Below, one piece after another: positions 6,820-10,330 of a stretch of DNA of 10,330 nt (position 1 is the first letter of the stretch; each line of letters starts with the position of its first letter). This stretch comes from Coprococcus sp. (GTDB taxonomy: Bacteria > Bacillota > Clostridia > Lachnospirales > Lachnospiraceae): assembly GCA_016297325.1 (NCBI GenBank), contig JAEDGW010000091.1:1-10330 (forward strand). The letters run 5' to 3'. The translations under genes were made by a program, and so were the position numbers. The notes below the pieces were generated by a model. That model was given only the letters and a program-made list of their open reading frames with translations, was not told where the DNA came from and did not search any database.

Positions 6820-7659
6820 ATGGCAGGAAAGTTATACTTGGTGGCGACACCTATAGGCAATCTTGAGGATATGACATACAGGGCCGTCAGGGTTCTTGAA
6901 GAGGTGGACGTGATAGCGGCGGAAGATACGAGGAACAGTATCAAGCTGCTCAACCATTTTGAGATAAAAACCCCGATGACAAGCTATCATGAATACAACA
7001 AATACGACAAGGCAAAGGTTCTCGTTGAGAAGATGCAGCAGGGACAGAACGTGGCCGTCATAACAGATGCGGGAACTCCGGGAATATCTGATCCCGGGGA
7101 GGAGCTTGTAAGACAGGCCCTTGCCGCAGGTCTTGAGGTTACACCTGTGCCAGGAGCGTGTGCATGCATATCGGCACTCATCAGCTCAGGGCTTTCGACG
7201 AGAAGATTTGCATTTGAGGCGTTTCTTCCATATGACAAGAAGGACAGGGCGAGGGTTCTTGAGGAGATGAAGCGAGAGACGAGGACCATGGTGATGTACG
7301 AGGCTCCCCATAAACTGAAAAAGACTTTGGCAGAACTCATGGAGGCTCTTGGTGACAGGCATATAACTCTTGCCAGAGAGATCACCAAGAAGCATGAGAC
7401 GATAGAGCCGATGATACTCTCCGAGGCCATCTCCCGTTATGAGGAGGTAGACCCGAGAGGAGAGTTTGTCATTGTGATAGAGGGGCTTGATGTGAAGAAG
7501 CTTGAGGAGGAGAAGAAGAGCTCGTTCGAGGCTATGTCCGTGGAGGAACATGTCCAGATGTACGTTGATCAGGGCATGTCCAAAAAGGACGCGATCAAGC
7601 AGGCGGCTGTAGACCGCGGAGTTCCTAAGAGGGATGTGTATAATGCGGTGATGAAATAA
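6820..7659 (+). CDS. rsmI: 16S rRNA (cytidine-1402-2'-O)-methyltransferase RsmI
   Basis: This 279-aa SAM-dependent enzyme 2'-O-methylates C1402 in the decoding centre of 16S rRNA. It has the tetrapyrrole-methylase fold. Motifs in order: VATPIGNLED at 8-17, AAEDTR at 33-38, ITDAGTPGISDPG at 81-93, VPGACA at 110-115, YEAPHK at 160-165, DPRGEFV at 211-217, then the C-terminal RsmI helical domain containing GMSKKDAIKQAA and VPKRDVY. Length fits the family. ATG 6820 is preceded by GAGAGG at 6808-6813, six bases away. It is the last gene of the unit, followed by a terminator; Bacillus rsmI (yabC) holds the equivalent position, but there yazA (GIY-YIG) lies between yabB and yabC and here it is absent. 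Confidence 0.96.
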   Translation: MAGKLYLVATPIGNLEDMTYRAVRVLEEVDVIAAEDTRNSIKLLNHFEIKTPMTSYHEYNKYDKAKVLVEKMQQGQNVAVITDAGTPGISDPGEELVRQALAAGLEVTPVPGACACISALISSGLSTRRFAFEAFLPYDKKDRARVLEEMKRETRTMVMYEAPHKLKKTLAELMEALGDRHITLAREITKKHETIEPMILSEAISRYEEVDPRGEFVIVIEGLDVKKLEEEKKSSFEAMSVEEHVQMYVDQGMSKKDAIKQAAVDRGVPKRDVYNAVMK

Positions 7660-7677
7660 AATAATGAAAATACAGAG

Positions 7678-7707
7678 AGGCATAGGTAAATATATCTATG
7701 CCTTTTT
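7678..7707 (+). terminator. Rho-independent terminator after rsmI
   Basis: AGGCATAG (7678-7685) pairs with CTATGCCT (7696-7703). The stem can be extended by G-T, T-A and A-T to leave a 4-nt AATA loop, and a T-run occupies 7703-7707. It lies 18 nt after the rsmI stop and closes the housekeeping unit. Confidence 0.88.
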
Positions 7708-7736
7708 ATATTGAATGGCAAAAGGATAATTCCTAC

Positions 7737-7765
7737 TTGTAAATACGCAGCGCGTATGATATCAT
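7737..7765 (+). promoter_or_regulatory. Probable promoter of the small HTH gene
   Basis: TTGTAA (7737-7742, 4/6) and TATCAT (7760-7765, 5/6) are spaced by exactly 17 bases, placing +1 near 7772 and leaving a leader of about 47 nt to ATG 7819. The spacer contains the first of two inverted repeats and the start site lies in the second, a geometry expected for repression by a bound regulator. Confidence 0.45.
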
Positions 7766-7780
7766 ATACGCAATGTGTAT
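7743..7780 (+). repeat. Two tandem 15-bp inverted repeats, candidate operators
   Basis: Copy 1 is ATACGC-N3-GCGTAT at 7743-7757 (perfect arms). Copy 2 is ATACGC-N3-GTGTAT at 7766-7780 (one mismatch). Their starts are 23 bp apart. The 8-bp linker and flanks contain the 12-bp palindrome TATGATATCATA (7755-7766). Both sites overlap the predicted promoter of the HTH gene directly downstream, suggesting autoregulation; binding is inferred. Confidence 0.6.
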
Positions 7781-7818
7781 GAATATACAATTTAAAAGAT
7801 AATCAAGGAATGATGTAA

Positions 7819-8037
7819 ATGAATAGTAAGGATTATTTAGTACAATTAAGAGAAAGCACTGGTATGACAAGAACGGAATTCTGCGAATATTTTGAGATAC
7901 CATATAGGACGCTTCAAGATTGGGAACTTGGGAATCGTAAGATGCCAGATTATCTTCTTCGTCTGATGACGTATAAAATTAAGATGGAACAGGGGGTAAA
8001 AGATGGGAGAGTAATAATTAAGGGGGACGTAGATTGA
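7819..8037 (+). CDS. Small helix-turn-helix (XRE-like) DNA-binding protein
   Basis: This 72-aa protein consists almost entirely of one helix-turn-helix fold. MTRTEFCEYFEIPYRTLQDW (residues 16-35) fits helices 2-3 of an XRE/Cro-type domain: a T-R-x-E-F-x-x-x-F helix, a turn at EIPY, and a recognition helix with RTLQDWELG. It is followed by a further helix, PDYLLRLMTYKIKME, and a short basic/acidic tail. There is no second domain, signal peptide or membrane segment. ATG 7819 has AAGGAA at 7805-7810, eight bases upstream. It lies immediately downstream of the tandem inverted repeats and upstream of a 50-aa ORF, so it may control itself and perhaps that gene. Similar small HTH proteins are common in Lachnospiraceae, usually without known roles. 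Regulator is the likely job; antitoxin is an alternative. Confidence 0.82.
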   Translation: MNSKDYLVQLRESTGMTRTEFCEYFEIPYRTLQDWELGNRKMPDYLLRLMTYKIKMEQGVKDGRVIIKGDVD

Positions 8038-8057
8038 AAAGATGAAATATGAATAAC

Positions 8058-8086
8058 TTGAAAACAAGTGATAAAGCCGTTATACT
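8058..8086 (+). promoter_or_regulatory. Near-consensus sigma-A promoter for the 50-aa ORF
   Basis: TTGAAA (8058-8063, 5/6 to TTGACA) and TATACT (8081-8086, 5/6 to TATAAT) are separated by exactly 17 bases. The predicted +1 near 8093 lies about 20 nt before ATG 8112. The -35 overlaps a small inverted repeat, ACTTG-AAAA-CAAGT, at 8056-8069. Confidence 0.6.
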
Positions 8087-8111
8087 TCAATTATGAAAGG
8101 CGGTGGAAAGG

Positions 8112-8264
8112 ATGGAAGAAATGCAAAATCAGGAATTATGTATTCTGCTTGACAGTATCCTCGCACTACTTGAGACTAATAATGAGGATAAAGCAAAAGA
8201 AATCATAAGAAACGCAATAAAGAGAATAGATAAGGGATCGACATCCAGCTCAAAGGATGAATAG
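8112..8264 (+). CDS. Unrecognised 50-aa small protein
   Basis: A 50-codon frame runs from ATG 8112 to TAG 8262-8264. GGTGG (8102-8106) and AAGG just upstream could serve as RBS, and a near-consensus promoter lies at 8058-8086. The peptide starts MEEMQNQELCILLDSILALL and continues with a charged helix (NNEDKAKEIIRNAIKRIDKG) and a Ser/Lys-rich tail, SSSKDE. It looks like two amphipathic helices: the first has regularly spaced Leu/Ile, suggesting a helical hairpin or dimer, not a membrane span. I do not recognise the family. It sits 74 nt after the HTH gene on the same strand and before a bidirectional terminator. It could be a TA partner, a small regulator or a mobile-element remnant; none is demonstrated. 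Confidence 0.6.
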   Translation: MEEMQNQELCILLDSILALLETNNEDKAKEIIRNAIKRIDKGSTSSSKDE

Positions 8265-8278
8265 TTTGAAAAAATTAC

Positions 8279-8329
8279 AAAAGACTGGGAAATTGACATA
8301 TGTAAATACTCAATTCTTCCAGTCTTTTT
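8279..8329. terminator. Bidirectional terminator between converging units
   Basis: AAAAGACTGG (8279-8288) pairs with CCAGTCTTTT (8319-8328), with an inner AATTG (8291-8295)/CAATT (8311-8315) pairing after a small internal loop. The plus strand ends in TTTTT (8325-8329); the minus strand continues into TTTTGTAATTTTTT. It separates the plus-strand small genes from the minus-strand transporter locus. Confidence 0.8.
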
Positions 8330-8355
8330 CTATACTTAAAATTATAAAATTAAAA

Positions 8356-9620
8356 TCAGGACAGGCAGTTCCACATCCTGAAATATTTGCCGTGTCTTGC
8401 AAGCAGTTCTTCGTGGGTTCCGGTCTCTGCTATTGTTTTGTCGTCGATGACAACTATCTGGTCGGCATATTGTATGATAGGAAGTGTGTGTGCGATCATG
8501 ACGACAGTCTTGTGGCTTCCAAGTAGCTGCTGTATAGCCTGTTTTACCTTGAGCTCATTTTCTATATCCAGGGCTGATGTAGCCTCATCCAGTAGAACTA
8601 TAGGAGAGTCACGGAGGATCGCGCGGGCGATGGATAACCGCTGCCTCTCACCTCCTGAGAGCAGACAGCCGTTTTCCCCGATCTCAGTGTCGTATCCATT
8701 TGCAAGTCTGGAGATAAATTCCGTACATCCCGCTCTTTCACATGCGGCCTCGATCTCTGCATCAGTGGCAGATGGCCTGGCGTGGCGGATATTTTCCCGT
8801 ATGGTGTCGTTGAACAGGAATACATCCTGATCCACAAGTGATATGTATGAAAGCACCTGTTCCGAAGGAAAGTTCTTAAGATCCAGTCCCCCGATGCACG
8901 CGGTTCCGCTGCAGGGGTCATAGTATTTGCCGATCATGTTCATAAGTGTTGATTTGCCAGAGCCGGAATCGCCTACTATGGCGGTAAATTTTCCCTCTGG
9001 TATAGTCAGATCTATGTCTTGCAGGATCTCACGCTCTGCATCGTATGAGAAGCAGACATCCCGGAATGATACCTCGCTGCCTGATGGAGCAAATGTCTGG
9101 GAGGAGACAGGCTCCTCATCTTCGCTTACAATATTGGTTATCGCTGTCTTTGAGAGCAGCATATTTTTGTAGCTGAACACGTCTATTGATATGGACATGA
9201 GGAGCTTGGTCAGCAGTACCGGTACCATGCACAGCATCAGAAAGTCCGCACCGGTGAGTGTTCCGGACAGCCATGGTCTGGCTCCGATCACCATGACGGC
9301 TGGCAGGGACAGCCACTGTATGATGTTGAAGCTGAACGACACGGGGATGCCCCTTGCCTCATATCGGTAGCTTATATCGCTGAAGTCCTTCAGACATTCG
9401 GTGAGCTTCTAGTTCTTGACGCCTGTCATACTATAGGCTCTCAGTGTCTGTATCCCGGTTATGTATTCGACCACCGAACTGACAGAATTATTGTATATGC
9501 GGTTTCTCTCGCTGCCGTACTTATTTACGATCCTGAAAGACAGCAGCATCTCGGGAATAAATACCGCAGCCGCGATCAGGAGAACCACCCCGGCGGGAGC
9601 GTACAGCCTGAGAGACCATT
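8356..9620 (-). pseudogene. ABC exporter (permease-ATPase) remnant: 5'-truncated and interrupted by TAG
   Basis: This is the second half of an ABC exporter half-transporter, reading toward lower coordinates. Roughly from 9610 the frame shows a membrane segment (APAGVVLLIAAAVFIPEM), cytoplasmic helices with NSVSSVVEYITGIQTLRAYS, an in-frame TAG at 9409-9411, then KLTECLKDFSDISYRYEARG. Two more hydrophobic segments (around 9270-9320 and 9190-9250) and a complete nucleotide-binding domain follow: Walker A VGDSGSGKST (8945-8974), Q-loop LVDQDVF, signature LSGGERQR (about 8638-8661), Walker B IVLLDEAT and the switch histidine in IAHTLP. The first membrane helices are missing and the 5' end is joined out of frame to an ECF ATPase fragment. 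Frame is conserved across the TAG, so a single CAG-to-TAG change is likely. A GTG at 9342 with AAGGGG upstream could restart translation of an ATPase-only product. Substrate unknown. Confidence 0.88.
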
Positions 9621-9767
9621 TATGAGTCTCAATATGGTGGTCTTGCCACAGCCTGAACCTCCGCACAGCAGGACACATTCTCCATCCTGTATATGGAGAT
9701 CTATGTTCCTGAGACATTCCTGAGGATTTCCGGCGTATTGAAATGATACGTTGTTAAGCTCGATCAT
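9612..9767 (-). pseudogene. N-terminal fragment of an ECF transporter ATPase (EcfA-like)
   Basis: From ATG (9767-9765), MIELNNVSFQYAG, NIDLHIQDGECVLLCGGSG and CGKTTILRLINGL are a typical start of an energy-coupling-factor ABC ATPase, with Walker A GGSGCGKTT around residues 36-44. Homology stops after LINGL, near 9615-9625, where many ECF ATPases continue IPHxYEG. The frame then reads 11 unrelated codons to a stop at 9576, because sequence from an ABC exporter in a different frame begins there. GGAGG (plus-strand CCTCC, 9774-9778) lies six bases upstream, so it is still well primed for translation of a 63-residue dead-end peptide. Q-loop, signature and Walker B are gone, so it cannot be a working ATPase. 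It follows the EcfT-like gene as in normal ECF operons. Confidence 0.85.
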
Positions 9768-9792
9768 GTTATTCCTCCCATGATTTTTAAAT

Positions 9793-9829
9793 ATCAGCTC
9801 ATTTAAAGCCTATTTCAATGAGAGCTGAT
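9793..9829. repeat. Inverted repeat between the EcfT-like gene and the ATPase fragment
   Basis: ATCAGCTC (9793-9800) pairs with GAGCTGAT (9822-9829); ATT/AAT can pair further inside. There is no T-run on either side, so it is not a standard terminator. It may be an mRNA processing or stability hairpin in the intercistronic gap, or chance. Confidence 0.4.
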
Positions 9830-9837
9830 GTTATATG

Positions 9838-9860
9838 TCAAGTTTTCATAGAAAACTTGA
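9838..9860. repeat. Perfect palindrome spanning the stop codon of the EcfT-like gene
   Basis: TCAAGTTTTC (9838-9847) and GAAAACTTGA (9851-9860) are perfect 10-bp arms around a 3-nt loop. The minus-strand stop TGA (9846-9848) lies within it. It is not followed by a T-run. It could be a 3'-end stabiliser, a regulator site or a repeat relic. Confidence 0.6.
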
Positions 9861-10330
9861 TACATCTACTATGGACAGTATGGTAAATATTGCAAAAACA
9901 GTTACAGCGGTGAAGTCATACCACCGCATTTTCAGTTCGGTTATGCTGGTGCGTGCGCCCGGATGCTCGATGCCCCTCGTCATGGATGCGATGCTCAGAT
10001 CGTCAGCGGTCTTTGAAGCTGTGATGAGCAGCGGCACATAGAGACACTCCATGGTGAGGGCAGGTCTGGTGATGAAGCCCCAGAGTGTCGGGCTTATGCC
10101 CCTGAGGATCATGGCATCCCTGATATATGACCAGTCCTCCCTGACCGTCGGAAGATACCTGAGAAGTATGGCAAGCGGGATCACTATCTGTCTTGGAACG
10201 TGAGATCTGTTCATGGCGGTCAGGAACTCGTTGATCTTTGTGGTTTTGAGAACTATTGAAGATATCATGAGACATGGGAAGAGCTTGAACATGAGCCCGG
10301 TCCACGCAATAAGCATGGTGTGGCCAAGCC
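9846..10330 (-). CDS. ECF transporter T component (EcfT/CbiQ family), 5' end beyond window
   Basis: This is the membrane scaffold subunit of an energy-coupling-factor vitamin/metal importer, linking ATPases to a substrate-binding S component. The frame stays open to the window edge (LGHT precedes MLIAWTG), so the N-terminus is missing. Seen: a hydrophobic segment, WTGLMFKLFPCLMISSIVL; the family-typical region TTKINEFLTAMNRSHVPRQI with IPLAILLRYLPT; the two coupling motifs, RDAMILRGI and SMTRGIE, which resemble the conserved Ala-Arg-Gly motifs that contact the ATPases; and a C-terminal membrane span, TAVTVFAIFTILSIV. It ends at TGA 9846-9848, 78 nt before the ATPase fragment. The protein itself looks intact, but its adjacent ATPase is broken, so it is probably non-functional unless ATPases come from elsewhere. 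The S component may lie upstream outside the window. Confidence 0.88.
   Translation of the reverse strand, partial: LGHTMLIAWTGLMFKLFPCLMISSIVLKTTKINEFLTAMNRSHVPRQIVIPLAILLRYLPTVREDWSYIRDAMILRGISPTLWGFITRPALTMECLYVPLLITASKTADDLSIASMTRGIEHPGARTSITELKMRWYDFTAVTVFAIFTILSIVDVSSFL

Noticed and set aside
7743..7780. Repeats read as a CRISPR or phage attachment site
   Set aside because: Only two short copies, 8-bp linker, no cas genes and no integrase in the window; operator arrangement explains them better.
7819..8264. HTH plus 50-aa gene pair called as a toxin-antitoxin system
   Set aside because: Neither product matches a toxin fold I can recognise, and each gene has its own promoter, unlike the usual overlapping TA operon; kept only as a possibility.
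8257..8526. 89-codon plus-strand open frame after the small genes
   Set aside because: It runs through the bidirectional terminator and then antisense to the ABC nucleotide-binding domain; no domain or RBS.
8387..8830. 147-codon plus-strand open frame
   Set aside because: It is antisense to the exporter ATPase motifs (signature and Walker B), with composition typical of a shadow frame.

Overview
The window looks like the chromosome of a low-to-mid GC Gram-positive anaerobe of the class Clostridia, most likely Lachnospiraceae (a Coprococcus- or Roseburia-like gut commensal). This is inferred from codon usage (many ATA and AGA codons), Shine-Dalgarno strength, protein flavour and gene order. 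No rRNA, tRNA, CRISPR array or intact transposon is visible.

Layout. (1) Positions 2-100 hold the last 32 codons of a probable sensor histidine kinase. (2) A monocistronic aldo/keto reductase of the L-glyceraldehyde-3-phosphate reductase (YghZ/Gpr) type follows at 344-1372, with a hairpin leader and a strong terminator. (3) A housekeeping transcription unit runs from a promoter at about 1493 to a terminator at 7707. It encodes an Orn/Lys/Arg decarboxylase-family PLP enzyme (YaaO-like), thymidylate kinase (tmk), DNA polymerase III delta-prime (holB), RicT/YaaT (PSP1), a TrmN6/YabB-type methyltransferase and RsmI. This is the Bacillus yaaO-tmk-yaaQ-yaaR-holB-yaaT-yabA-yabB-yazA-yabC neighbourhood with yaaQ, yaaR, yabA and yazA missing. 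It combines dTTP supply, clamp loading, RNA processing and RNA methylation. (4) At 7737-8329 there is a small accessory pair: a 72-aa HTH protein under a promoter overlaid by two tandem ATACGC-N3-GYGTAT inverted repeats, and an unrecognised 50-aa protein with its own near-consensus promoter. A bidirectional terminator closes it. (5) On the minus strand, 8356-10330 is a decaying transporter locus. It has an ECF transporter T component (open at the window edge), then the first ~50 codons of an ECF ATPase fused out of frame to the second half of an ABC exporter. The exporter frame also carries an in-frame TAG. A large deletion plus a nonsense mutation is the simplest explanation.

Most of the window is ordinary housekeeping DNA. 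The most interesting parts are the HTH/50-aa cassette with its operator-like repeats, the ECF/exporter fusion scar, and a terminator-like hairpin buried inside the trmN6-like gene. I do not see convincing evidence of a wholly new biological system.
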